Assembly (NCBI GenBank): GCA_902788095.1
Contig: CADAIT010000017.1
Coordinates: forward strand, 1-52,738
Direction: 5' to 3'
DNA from: an uncultured Bacteroidia bacterium
GTDB lineage: Bacteria > Bacteroidota > Bacteroidia > Bacteroidales > UBA932
Length of the DNA: 52,738 nucleotides
The translations under genes were made by a program, and so were the position numbers. Shown piece after piece: positions 1-9,432 of the stretch. Within the stretch, counting starts at the first letter, position 1. Every line of letters starts with the position of its first letter. Under the pieces are notes generated by a model. That model saw nothing but the letters and a program-made list of their open reading frames with translations, searched no databases and was not told where the DNA came from.

Positions 1-390
1 ATGGAACAGAAACACGCCCTTGGAAGACGTAAATCAGCTGTCGCTCGTGTTTATGTTGTAGCCGGCAGCGGCAACATTGTCATCAATGGCCGCCCCATGA
101 CGGAGTACTTCAAGGAGGAAACCCTCCAGTACATCGTTAACCAGCCCTTCGAGGTTACCGGCACAGCAGGTCAGTTTGACATCAAGGTTACCCTCGTCGG
201 TGGTGGTACCAAAGGTCAGGCAGAGGCCGTTCGTCTCGGTATCGCCCGCGCTCTGTGCGAGGTGGACAAAGAGGCTTACCGCTCTACCCTCAAGGCCGCC
301 GGTTTCCTCACCCGCGACGCCCGCGAAGTTGAGCGCAAGAAACCTGGTCAGCCTGGCGCACGTCGTCGCTTCCAGTTCAGTAAGCGTTAA
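1..390 (+). CDS. rpsI: 30S ribosomal protein S9
   Basis: Small-subunit ribosomal protein S9 (uS9). Its basic C-terminal tail reaches the P-site tRNA. The 129-residue product is full length for the family. It shows the N-terminal [11 protein letters not shown] signature, the [19 protein letters not shown] core and the basic C-terminus ending in FQFSKR. The gene begins on the first base of the window, so its promoter, and the rplM gene that usually precedes it, lie outside. It is followed by a 177-bp gap before rpsB, consistent with a translation-gene cluster. The identification is secure. Confidence 0.97.
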   Translation: MEQKHALGRRKSAVARVYVVAGSGNIVINGRPMTEYFKEETLQYIVNQPFEVTGTAGQFDIKVTLVGGGTKGQAEAVRLGIARALCEVDKEAYRSTLKAAGFLTRDAREVERKKPGQPGARRRFQFSKR

Positions 391-567
391 TCTTACTGCA
401 GGTTTTACGTCAGCACGGCTTAGGTATGTAAATCCTGAGACCTTGGTGAGGATGCGAATCTTCCCGAGCTACGAAAAGGATTGCCGGGCCGCGAAAAAAT
501 CCCGGAGACCAGCACAAGACTGCTACTTCGGATTGATGAATGAGTTATTAAAAAGAACAAACAACCC
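391..567 (+). promoter_or_regulatory. Leader region of rpsB with possible RNA hairpins
   Basis: This 177-bp gap carries no convincing gene but has small inverted repeats: ATCCT (432-436) with AGGAT (449-453), and CCGGG (484-488) with CCCGG (501-505). Many bacteria control rpsB-tsf by binding of excess S2 to the rpsB leader, so an autoregulatory 5' leader is a reasonable reading. No known Bacteroidetes motif was identified, and the hairpins are short, so the regulatory role is inference only. Confidence 0.35.
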
Positions 568-1434
568 ATGTCAAGAACTAATTTTCAGGAATTGCTTGAT
601 GCAGGCTCCCATTTCGGCCACCTGGCCCGCAAGTGGAACCCTAAGATGGCCCCGTATATCTTCGTAGAAAGAAACGGCATCCACATCATCGACCTGCACA
701 AGACCGTCGTCAAAGTTGACGAGGCAGCGGAGGTCCTCAAGGAAATGGCCCGCAGCGGCCGCAAGATCCTCTTCGTTGCCACCAAGAAACAGGCTAAAGA
801 CGTTGTCGCCGAAATGGCTGCTTCCGTCAATATGCCTTCCGTGACCGAGCGCTGGCCGGGCGGTATGCTTACCAACTTCCCCACCATCCGCAAGGCCGTC
901 AAGAAAATGAACACCATCGACAAGATGAAAGAAGATGGCACCTTCGAGAAGCTCGCAAAGCGTGAGCGTCTGCAGGTGGAGCGCCAGCGGGCCAAACTGG
1001 AGAAGAACCTCGGTTCCATCCGCGACATGTCCCGTCTCCCGAGCGCCCTCTTCGTGGTCGATGTCCAGAAGGAGGCCAATGCCGTCAAGGAGGCCGTCCG
1101 TCTGAACATTCCGGTTATCGCAATGGTTGACACATGTTGCGATCCCACGCCCATTGATTATGTGATTCCGGCAAACGACGACTCCACGAAGTCCATCGCC
1201 CTCATCATGGAAGTGATGTGCAAGGCTATCAACGAAGGTCTGGAAGAGCGCAAACTGGAGAAGGAAAAGGAAGTTGAGGCCGAGCCTGCAGAGGCCGAGG
1301 CCGCCGCTCCCGAGCGCAAGCTCCGTTCCCGCCGCGCTCCCAAGGCCGAACCCGTTGACGCCGCCGCAGAGGCCGCCGCTGAAGCTCCCGCAGCTGAAGC
1401 ACCTGCAGCCGAAGCCCCCGCTACAGAAGAGTAA
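568..1434 (+). CDS. rpsB: 30S ribosomal protein S2
   Basis: Small-subunit ribosomal protein S2 (uS2), 288 residues. The start at SRTNFQELLDAGSHFGH matches the conserved N-terminus, and WNPKMAPYIF, RWPGGMLTNF and the DTCCDP segment are S2 hallmarks. After about residue 230 the protein carries a low-complexity extension rich in Ala, Glu and Pro, with repeated AEAPA units, which exceeds the conserved S2 fold. The longer reading frame that overlaps the upstream gap is in another frame. It lies 25 bp upstream of tsf and is almost certainly co-transcribed with it. Confidence 0.97.
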   Translation: MSRTNFQELLDAGSHFGHLARKWNPKMAPYIFVERNGIHIIDLHKTVVKVDEAAEVLKEMARSGRKILFVATKKQAKDVVAEMAASVNMPSVTERWPGGMLTNFPTIRKAVKKMNTIDKMKEDGTFEKLAKRERLQVERQRAKLEKNLGSIRDMSRLPSALFVVDVQKEANAVKEAVRLNIPVIAMVDTCCDPTPIDYVIPANDDSTKSIALIMEVMCKAINEGLEERKLEKEKEVEAEPAEAEAAAPERKLRSRRAPKAEPVDAAAEAAAEAPAAEAPAAEAPATEE

Positions 1435-1459
1435 TTAACCGTTTAAAAAGCAAGTAATT

Positions 1460-2458
1460 ATGGCTATCTCTTTAGCAGATATCAAGAAACTCCGCGACAT
1501 GACCAGCGCCGGCATGATGGACTGCAAAAAAGCCCTCGAAGAGGCTGCAGGCGAGTTCAAACGTGCTGTCGAAATCCTGCGCGAGAAAGGTAAATCCACC
1601 CTCGCCAAGCGCGGTGACAACGAGACCACCCAGGGTGCCGTGCTCAGCCGTATAGACGGCGGCAAGGCCATCCTCGTCTGCCTCGGTTGCGAGACCGACT
1701 TCGTGGCCGCCACCCCGGACTTCAAAGCCCTTTCCGGCAGCATCGCAGATGCAGCCATCGCCGCTTTCCCTGCTTCCGCAGAAGAGCTGAAGGCCGTGAA
1801 ACTTGCCGATGGTTACTCCATCGAAGAGGACATCACCAACCAGGCCGGCAAAACCGGTGAAAAGCACGTGCTGGCTTATTACGGCGCCCTTGAGGCTCCG
1901 TTCGTGAGCGAATATGTGCACTTCAACGGCAAACTGGGCGCCATCGTTTCCTTCTCCAAGGAAATCCCTTCCGACATCGCCCGTGGCATCGCCATGCAGG
2001 TGGCTTCCATGAACCCCGTGGCTGTGGACGCCGAATCCGTTCCCGCCGAGGTCATCGAAAGCGAGAAAACCGTGGCCATCCAGAAGACCAAGGACGAGCA
2101 GGTTCAGAAGTCCGTGGACAACGCCCTCAAGAAGGCCGGTATCAACCCTGCCCACGTGGACAGCGAAGACCACATCGAATCCAACACCGCCAAGGGCTGG
2201 CTCACTTCCGAGCAGGCTCAGCAGGCCCGTGAAATCATCGCCAAAGTGGGTGCGGAAACCCTTGCTTCCCTTGAGCAGAAGGTGCAGATGATCAACGGTA
2301 TCGTGAACGGCCGTATCCAAAAATTCCTGAAGGAAAACACCCTCATGGACCAGGAGTACCAGCTGTCCGACGACAAGAAGACGGTGAAGGAAGCCCTCGC
2401 CGCCGTGGACAAGGACGCCAAGGTTCTCGCCTTCAAGCGTTTCTCCCTGGCCGACTAA
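1460..2458 (+). CDS. tsf: Translation elongation factor Ts
   Basis: EF-Ts, the guanine-nucleotide exchange factor for EF-Tu. The 332-residue product starts with a UBA-like N-domain containing the family signature (LRDMTSAGMMDCKKALEEA), followed by CLGCETDFVA in the core and the N- and C-subdomains. The length is at the long end for the family, as is common in Bacteroidetes. It directly follows rpsB, the near-universal arrangement, and is followed by a strong intrinsic terminator that closes the ribosomal block. Confidence 0.97.
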   Translation: MAISLADIKKLRDMTSAGMMDCKKALEEAAGEFKRAVEILREKGKSTLAKRGDNETTQGAVLSRIDGGKAILVCLGCETDFVAATPDFKALSGSIADAAIAAFPASAEELKAVKLADGYSIEEDITNQAGKTGEKHVLAYYGALEAPFVSEYVHFNGKLGAIVSFSKEIPSDIARGIAMQVASMNPVAVDAESVPAEVIESEKTVAIQKTKDEQVQKSVDNALKKAGINPAHVDSEDHIESNTAKGWLTSEQAQQAREIIAKVGAETLASLEQKVQMINGIVNGRIQKFLKENTLMDQEYQLSDDKKTVKEALAAVDKDAKVLAFKRFSLAD

Positions 2459-2476
2459 TTCGAGTCCTCATTACTG

Positions 2477-2512
2477 AAAACGTCCTTCGGAAAAAACGGA
2501 GGACGTTTTTTT
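2477..2512 (+). terminator. Rho-independent terminator after tsf
   Basis: A 10-bp inverted repeat, AAAACGTCCT (2477-2486) with AGGACGTTTT (2500-2509), leads into a run of Ts. It starts 18 bp after the tsf stop codon and is the clearest intrinsic terminator in the window. Confidence 0.85.
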
Positions 2513-2560
2513 GTATCCCCCCTCCGAAACTCCATGCCCTGGGCCCTCAGGCAAGCGAGC

Positions 2561-2679
2561 AAGCCACCCGGCAAGCATTTTGGGGCGATTTCGCTGGCCA
2601 GGTGGTTCCCACGAGCCATGTGCCCGGCATTTTCGAGCCTTTTTGCTGGCCAAGTGGCTCGCGGCGAATAAGCCACCCC
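2561..2679. repeat. Imperfect direct repeat in the tsf-S51 gap
   Basis: The 217-bp gap between the tsf terminator and the next gene contains two diverged copies of a unit of about 47 bp (2571-2617 and 2622-2666). They share GCATTTT and CTGGCCA(A/G)GTGG, and the pair is flanked by AAGCCACCC at 2561-2569 and 2671-2679. The frame is open through it, but the translation looks like nothing and the promoter of the next gene lies downstream, so it is treated as non-coding repeat DNA. Confidence 0.5.
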
Positions 2680-2717
2680 CAACAGTCCCGCCAGGGGAGC
2701 GTTTTGCAAGATTTTCG

Positions 2718-2725
2718 TATCTTTG
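2718..2725 (+). promoter_or_regulatory. -7 promoter element of the S51/ATP-grasp gene
   Basis: TATCTTTG fits the Bacteroidetes TAnnTTTG consensus and ends 4 nt before the ATG at 2730, so the transcript should start at or beside the start codon (leaderless). No good -33 TTG is visible at the usual spacing. Confidence 0.6.
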
Positions 2726-2729
2726 TTCC

Positions 2730-4670
2730 ATGATTTTGTATCTCACAGGAAGTCCCACCCGATACGGGGAAGCCCGGTTCACGCAGGACAATGGTTTTTT
2801 GGCCGATATCAAGACAGAACTGGCCCGCGCCGTACGCCGGGCGGGCGGCGGGGAAGGCGACAAGCCCCGCGTGCTGCTGGTGAGCGCCGCCCCGGACGAC
2901 CGCGGCTTCACGGACTCCGTCCTCCGGGGGATGAGCGAATGTATCCACGGCTCCGGTATCGGCACGGAGGAGGTGGTCATGCTGGACCGCAGGAATGCGG
3001 CGCAAACCCCGGAGCTGGTGCGCTGGGCCCATTGGATTGTGCTCTGCGGAGGCCATGTCCCCACGCAGAACCGTTTCCTGCACGAGATTCGCCTCAAGGA
3101 ACTGCTCAAGGACTTCCCGGGCGTGGTGATGGGCTGCAGCGCCGGCAGCATGAACTGTGCAGAGGATGTGTACTCCCACCCGGAACTGCCCGGAGAGGCC
3201 GCCGACCCGCAGTACAGGCGCTGGTTGAAAGGCCTGGGCCTCACGGACATCAATCTGATTCCCCACATGGAGCAGGTGCGGTATGCGCAGGTGGACGGAC
3301 TTCGCCTGTTCGAGGACATTGCCTTCCCGGACAGCTGGAATCACCGCTTCTATACCTTCAAGGACGGCGGTTATGTGAAAATCGTCCATGGAAAGCCCAC
3401 CCTGTACGGCGAGGCGTATGAAATCACCGGCGGTGCCATGCGCCGCGTAAGCGAAGAAAACAAAACTTACAGCTTTATGAACTTAGTATTTATCTCTCCC
3501 CATTTTCCCGCCACCTACTGGCATTTCTGCGCCGGGCTCAAGCAAAACGGCGTCAACGTACTGGCTATTGCCGATACCGACTACTGGAACCTGCCGCAGG
3601 AACTCCGCGACAACCTGTCGGACTACTACAAAGTGAACAACCTGGAGAACTACGACGAAATGTACCGCGCCGTGGCCTGGTATGCCCACAAGTGGGGCAA
3701 AATTGACTGGATTGAGTCCAACAACGAATACTGGCTGGAGCAGGACGCCCGCCTGCGCACGGATTTCAACGTTACCACAGGCATCCGGAACGACCGCATC
3801 GCCGCCATCAAGAACAAGAGCGAGATGAAAAAATACTACGCCCTGGGCGGCATCCCTACGGCCCGTCAAATCAAGGGCGCGGAAGGCCTGGCCAAGGTGA
3901 AAGCCTTCGCCGGGAAAACCGGCTATCCCATCATCGCCAAACCGGACAACGGCATGGGCGCCGGCGGCACCAGTAAAATCCGGAACGCCGAAGAGCTGGA
4001 AGCCTGGTTCGCCGCCCATCCCGACGCCGGCGCCTATGTGATGGAAGAGTTCATCACCGGCCTTCTGGTAAGCTACGACGCCATTTTCAACGCCGACGGA
4101 GAACCGGTCTTCGAGAACAACTCCGTGTTCCCCACGCCCATCATGGAGATTGTACACGGGAACCTGGACACCTGCTACTGGACCAACAAGACCGTTCCCG
4201 CCAAGCTCGCCGCCATCGGCCGACGTACCGTGAAAGCGTTCGACGTAAAGAGCCGATTCGTGCACCTGGAGTTTTTCCAGCTGGACCGCGACCGCGAGGG
4301 CCTGGGCAAAAAGGGCGACTACGTGGGTCTGGAAGTGAACATGCGCCCGCCGGGCGGCTATACGCCGGACATGATGAACTTCGCCCACAGTACGGACGTC
4401 TTCCAGATCTGGGCGGACATGGTGGCCTTCGGCGAAGCCCGCAAGCCGCTGGGCGAGCCGTACTTCTGCGCCTACGCAGGCCGCCGCGACGGCAAGGCCT
4501 ACCTCCACAGCCATGCGGAAATCCTGTCCCGTTACGGCCACGCCCTGTGCATGGCGGAACGCGTCCCGGACGCCCTCTCCGACGACCTCTGCAACATGGC
4601 CTACATCGTCCGCCTCAAGGACAAGAAGGACATCGGCGTCTTCTTCGACTTTGTCACCCGGCTCGCGTAA
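2730..4670 (+). CDS. Fused S51 peptidase-like and ATP-grasp ligase protein
   Basis: A 646-residue protein with two enzyme modules. Residues 1 to about 245 resemble peptidase family S51 (dipeptidase E/cyanophycinase): GGHVPTQN, the nucleophile elbow GCSAGSMN with Ser137, and IPHMEQ with candidate His179. Residues 250-646 form an ATP-grasp carboxylate-amine ligase-like module: KPDNGMGAGG, YVMEEF, LEVNMRPPGGYTPDMMNF. In Bacteroidetes the second module is known as a stand-alone protein starting at the equivalent of the internal ATG at 3477 (MNLVFISPHFP), preceded here by a purine-rich stretch that could also serve internal initiation. The start at 2730 was chosen because a TAnnTTTG element sits just upstream; the frame stays open further 5' but only through repeat DNA. 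The substrate is unknown; pairing a peptide-cleaving with a peptide-forming fold recalls cyanophycin-type chemistry, but that is inference. Confidence 0.85.
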   Translation: MILYLTGSPTRYGEARFTQDNGFLADIKTELARAVRRAGGGEGDKPRVLLVSAAPDDRGFTDSVLRGMSECIHGSGIGTEEVVMLDRRNAAQTPELVRWAHWIVLCGGHVPTQNRFLHEIRLKELLKDFPGVVMGCSAGSMNCAEDVYSHPELPGEAADPQYRRWLKGLGLTDINLIPHMEQVRYAQVDGLRLFEDIAFPDSWNHRFYTFKDGGYVKIVHGKPTLYGEAYEITGGAMRRVSEENKTYSFMNLVFISPHFPATYWHFCAGLKQNGVNVLAIADTDYWNLPQELRDNLSDYYKVNNLENYDEMYRAVAWYAHKWGKIDWIESNNEYWLEQDARLRTDFNVTTGIRNDRIAAIKNKSEMKKYYALGGIPTARQIKGAEGLAKVKAFAGKTGYPIIAKPDNGMGAGGTSKIRNAEELEAWFAAHPDAGAYVMEEFITGLLVSYDAIFNADGEPVFENNSVFPTPIMEIVHGNLDTCYWTNKTVPAKLAAIGRRTVKAFDVKSRFVHLEFFQLDRDREGLGKKGDYVGLEVNMRPPGGYTPDMMNFAHSTDVFQIWADMVAFGEARKPLGEPYFCAYAGRRDGKAYLHSHAEILSRYGHALCMAERVPDALSDDLCNMAYIVRLKDKKDIGVFFDFVTRLA

Positions 4671-4749
4671 AAACAGGCGGCCGCTTTATCCCGTCCCGGG
4701 AGGGCATTCCCGCCAGCCTTTCCCCGGTGTGCGGTAACGGAAAAATTGC

Positions 4750-4757
4750 TAACTTTG
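4750..4757 (+). promoter_or_regulatory. -7 promoter element of the small lipoprotein gene
   Basis: TAACTTTG matches TAnnTTTG and lies 17 nt upstream of the ATG at 4775. No clear -33 partner is visible. Confidence 0.55.
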
Positions 4758-4774
4758 TGAAAATTGTTCGACCT

Positions 4775-6694
<1,920 letters not shown>

Positions 6695-6696
<2 letters not shown>

Positions 6697-6720
6697 ATTC
6701 TTCACTTCGTCCAGAATGGC
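6695..6720. repeat. Palindromic repeat family 1, copy at atpD-atpC junction
   Basis: AGATTCTTCACTTCG followed by TCCAGAATGGC overlaps the atpD stop codon and contains the atpC start codon. It differs at only two positions from the copy at 16894-16919. Other relatives are at 7078, 11027, 11673, 16926 and 49053. Confidence 0.75.
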
Positions 6721-6958
6721 CATTGCATTGCATATCCTGAGCCCTGAAGGGACCTTGGTCCGGGCCGATGTCAGCCTGGTGACACTGCCGGGCGTCTGCG
6801 GGCCGTTTACCGTGCTCAAAGACCACGCGCCGCTCATCACGGCCCTTGAGAAGGGCCATATCCGCTATGTGGAGGAAGGGGAAGAGAAGTCCCTGTCCAT
6901 CCGCGAGGGCTTTGTGGAGGTGAAGGACAATGTGGTAAAAGCGTGCGTGGAAGTATGA
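6716..6958 (+). CDS. atpC: F1Fo ATP synthase subunit epsilon (short form)
   Basis: Epsilon subunit, 80 residues, consisting only of the N-terminal beta-sandwich (ALHILSPEGTLVRADVSLVTLPG, in two parts: ALHILSPEGTLV and RADVSLVTLPG). The C-terminal two-helix inhibitory domain found in E. coli epsilon is absent, as in other Bacteroidetes. The ATG at 6716 lies inside a dispersed palindromic repeat, so the start region appears to have been supplied or remodelled by that repeat. The stop codon overlaps the atpB start (ATGATG at 6955-6960), indicating translational coupling. Confidence 0.9.
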   Translation: MAIALHILSPEGTLVRADVSLVTLPGVCGPFTVLKDHAPLITALEKGHIRYVEEGEEKSLSIREGFVEVKDNVVKACVEV

Positions 6959-8079
6959 TGCTGACCTTCCTCATATCGTTCTTGCTTCTGCAGGCAGATC
7001 CTTCGGCACAAGTGCCTCAGGATGACATTACTGCCGTGCCTCAGGATGACATTACTGCCGTGCCTCAGGACACCCCTGTCATTCTGAGCGAAAGCGAAGA
7101 ATCTATCAACCTTGGCGAAAGCGAAGCATCTGCGGAGGAAAACATCGACATCGCGGGAATCATCTTCGAGCATATCGGCGACGAGTACGAGTGGCACATC
7201 ACCGAATGGAAGGGAAAGCCTGTCGCCATTCCGCTGCCGGTCATCGTAAAAAGCAGTACGGGCTGGCATGTCTTTTCGTCGGAGCGCCTTCAGCACGGGG
7301 CGCATTACCAGGGCCTTTACATAGACCCGGAAAAAGGAAAAATTGTGGACGAGGCCACCGGCAAGCGGCCGCTGGACCTTTCCATCACCAAGAACGTGCT
7401 GTCCCTGATGATGAGCACCGCGCTGCTGCTGGTGATTATCCTTCTCACGGCCCGGTGGTACAAGCGGCACGATGCCCTGAAGGAAGCGCCCACCGGCCTG
7501 GCCGCCGCCGTGGAACCGCTGGTGATGATGGTCCACGACATGGCCCGCGAGAATATCGGCGAGGCCGACTACCGGAAATATTCGCCTTACCTGTGCATGG
7601 CCTTCCTGTGGATTCTGACCAACAACTTCATGGGCATCATCCCGTTTTTCCCGGGAGGCGCCAACCTCACCGGCAACATCGCCATCACCCTGGTGCTGGC
7701 CCTGTTCACCTTCTTTATCGTGAACCTCACGGGCACCAGGCACTACTACAAGGAGATTTTCAATCCGGACGTGCCGGTGTTCCTCAAGCCCATCATGCCC
7801 GTCATCGAGGTGTTCAGCGCCATGATGAAACCCGTTTCGCTCACCATCCGTCTGTTCGCCAACATGCTGGCGGGGCACATCATGATTCTGAGCATGGTCT
7901 GCATCATCTTCATCGTGGCCAAATACGGGCCGCTGATGAGCGGCGGCATGACCGTAGTGAGCGTGCTGTTCGGGGTGTTTCTGGATGCCCTGGAGTGCCT
8001 GGTGGCCTTTATCCAGGCGTACGTATTCACCATGCTCAGCTCCATATACATCGGTTTGGCCAGAGCCCACGAAGAATAA
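6955..8079 (+). CDS. atpB: F1Fo ATP synthase subunit a
   Basis: Membrane subunit a, 374 residues from ATG 6955 (the adjacent ATG at 6958 is also possible). It has a signal-like N-terminus (MMLTFLISFLLLQ), a periplasmic domain, and a membrane domain from about residue 140 with the essential-Arg helix (PVSLTIRLFANMLAGH) and the closing IQAYVFTMLSSIYIG helix. Residues 20-50 are unusual: the 8-residue unit VPQDDITA is repeated, followed by VILSESEES and a second ESEAS. At DNA level this stretch is two and a half copies of a 24-bp unit plus a copy of palindromic repeat family 1, so the periplasmic tail has absorbed repeat DNA in frame. The membrane core looks intact. Confidence 0.95.
   Translation: MMLTFLISFLLLQADPSAQVPQDDITAVPQDDITAVPQDTPVILSESEESINLGESEASAEENIDIAGIIFEHIGDEYEWHITEWKGKPVAIPLPVIVKSSTGWHVFSSERLQHGAHYQGLYIDPEKGKIVDEATGKRPLDLSITKNVLSLMMSTALLLVIILLTARWYKRHDALKEAPTGLAAAVEPLVMMVHDMARENIGEADYRKYSPYLCMAFLWILTNNFMGIIPFFPGGANLTGNIAITLVLALFTFFIVNLTGTRHYYKEIFNPDVPVFLKPIMPVIEVFSAMMKPVSLTIRLFANMLAGHIMILSMVCIIFIVAKYGPLMSGGMTVVSVLFGVFLDALECLVAFIQAYVFTMLSSIYIGLARAHEE
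7012..7131. repeat. Tandem and palindromic repeats captured inside atpB
   Basis: GTGCCTCAGGATGACATTAC plus TGCC (24 bp) is repeated at 7012-7035 and 7036-7059, with a third partial copy to 7070. It is followed by a family 1 copy (7078-7104: GTCATTCTGAGCG, AAAGCGAAGAATCT) and a duplicated GCGAAAGCGAAGNATCT (7088-7104 and 7115-7131). CCTCAGGATGAC is the reverse complement of the GTCATCCTGAGG at 16926, which links the unit to the intergenic family. Confidence 0.8.
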
Positions 8080-8102
8080 AAAACATTTAAACTATACTTA
8101 TT

Positions 8103-8363
8103 ATGATTCTCTCTACAATGATTCTCCAGGCCGCTGCAGGTGCAGCCCTCGGTAAGTTCGGTGCAGCCCTCGGCGCGGCTGTCGCTGCCCTGGCCGCCGC
8201 CATCGGCATTGGCAAAATCGGCAAATCCACCATGGAATCCATCGCCCGCCAGCCCGAGAGCGCCGGCAACTTGCGTACGTCCATGATTATCGCCGCCGGT
8301 ATGATTGAAGGCGCCGCCTTGTTCGCCATTATCGTCTGTCTGCTTGCCATCCTGATTAAATGA
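8103..8363 (+). CDS. atpE: F1Fo ATP synthase subunit c
   Basis: Proteolipid of the c-ring, 86 residues, with two transmembrane helices. Helix 1 carries the small-residue packing stretch GAALGAAVAALAAAIGIGKIG, here split as GAALGAAVAAL and AAAIGIGKIG; the loop contains ARQPE, and helix 2 carries the ion-binding Glu69 in GMIEGAALF. Helix 1 lacks the Gln, and Gly follows the Glu, so the Na+-coordinating pattern is absent and proton coupling is likely. The frame also offers an ATG at 8118; 8103 gives the usual family length. The stop overlaps the atpF start. Confidence 0.95.
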   Translation: MILSTMILQAAAGAALGKFGAALGAAVAALAAAIGIGKIGKSTMESIARQPESAGNLRTSMIIAAGMIEGAALFAIIVCLLAILIK

Positions 8364-8872
8364 ACCTGATTACACCTGACATGGGCCTTCTGTTCTGGAT
8401 GGTCGTCATTTTCGGGATTGTGTTTTTCCTCCTTGCGAAGTTCGGTTTTCCGGTCATCACGGACATGGTGGATGAACGCAGTGCCAAAATTGCGCAGTCG
8501 CTGAAGGACGCTCAGGAGATTGAGGCCCGGATGGCCCGGTGGAAGCAGGAACAGGCGCAGATGCTGGAAGAAACCCGCAAGGAGCAGTCCCTGATGCTGC
8601 GCAATGCCACCGAGACCAAGGCCCGCATCGTGGCCGAAGCCAAGGCGCAGGCGCAGGCGGAGGCGGACAAAATTCTCTCGGAAGCCAAGCTTCAGATAGA
8701 GGCGGAAAAAGAGAGCGCCCTGCGCGACGTACGCCGCGAAGTGGCCATGCTGAGCGTTCAGGTGGCGGAAAAAGTGCTCAGGCACGAACTCTCCGACGAA
8801 GGCAACCAGCTTGCGTTTATCGACCAGCTGGTGGACGAGGCCAGCAAGGCTCCCATGCATAACAGCAACTGA
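8360..8872 (+). CDS. atpF: F1Fo ATP synthase subunit b
   Basis: Peripheral-stalk subunit b, 170 residues: one N-terminal membrane helix (GLLFWMVVIFGIVFFLLAKF) followed by a long charged, Ala-, Glu- and Gln-rich coiled coil (for example AEAKAQAQAEADKILSEAK) that dimerises and reaches delta at the top of F1. Its ATG overlaps the atpE stop as ATGA, and its own stop shares one base with the atpH start, so translation is coupled along the operon. Confidence 0.94.
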   Translation: MNLITPDMGLLFWMVVIFGIVFFLLAKFGFPVITDMVDERSAKIAQSLKDAQEIEARMARWKQEQAQMLEETRKEQSLMLRNATETKARIVAEAKAQAQAEADKILSEAKLQIEAEKESALRDVRREVAMLSVQVAEKVLRHELSDEGNQLAFIDQLVDEASKAPMHNSN

Positions 8873-9432
8873 TGAACAGGGCCATTGTCATAACACGCTA
8901 CGCCAGAGCACTGGTACGCTATGTCCGTGACAACGGGCACGGGGACATCGTGTGTTCGGAGGCGCAGATTCTGCTGGCTGCGCTGAACAGCGTCCCCGAC
9001 CTGCTCCGGATGGTGGAGGCCGCCGGCGATGTCGTGAGCGACTTCGACAAGAAGAAACTGCTCCAGAGCGCCCTCGGCAACCGCATGTCGCCGGATTTGA
9101 GCCGATTCCTGACGCTGCTGAACAAGAACGGGCGCATGGAACTGGTGCAGGACATCCTGCGGGATTTCGTGGACATGTACCACCGGAGCGTGGGCATCCG
9201 CAAGGCTCACCTGACCACGGTGTCGGAACCGTCGGAGCGCCTGCTGCAGCGCCTGAAGGCCTTGGTGAAGAGCAAGACCGGCGACGATGTCATCATCGAG
9301 GTGGACGTGGACCCTTCCCTTGTCGGCGGCTTTGTGTTCGACATCGACGACTACCTCCTGGACGCCAGCGTAAAACGCCAGCTGGACCTGATCCGGGAAC
9401 AATTTATTGAACGAAACAGAAGAATAATCTAA
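8872..9432 (+). CDS. atpH: F1Fo ATP synthase subunit delta
   Basis: Delta (OSCP) subunit, 186 residues, which joins the peripheral stalk to the F1 head. The N-terminal helical bundle starts [12 protein letters not shown], and the C-terminal conserved segment is [25 protein letters not shown] (two overlapping parts: [10 protein letters not shown] and DASVKRQL). Length and position between b and alpha are standard. It shares one base with each neighbour. Confidence 0.94.
   Translation: MNRAIVITRYARALVRYVRDNGHGDIVCSEAQILLAALNSVPDLLRMVEAAGDVVSDFDKKKLLQSALGNRMSPDLSRFLTLLNKNGRMELVQDILRDFVDMYHRSVGIRKAHLTTVSEPSERLLQRLKALVKSKTGDDVIIEVDVDPSLVGGFVFDIDDYLLDASVKRQLDLIREQFIERNRRII

Noticed and set aside
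391-567. tRNA or other RNA gene in the rpsI-rpsB gap
   Set aside because: No cloverleaf or conserved TTC-loop pattern was found; only short hairpins.
176-667. 163-codon plus-strand frame overlapping rpsI, the gap and rpsB
   Set aside because: It is out of frame with both ribosomal genes and has no protein features of its own.
2511-2729. 73-codon extension upstream of the S51/ATP-grasp gene
   Set aside because: It starts in the tsf terminator and crosses repeat DNA; the TAnnTTTG element just before 2730 supports the later ATG.
7012-7070. Tandem 24-bp repeats considered as a CRISPR array
   Set aside because: The units are directly adjacent without spacers and are in frame within atpB.
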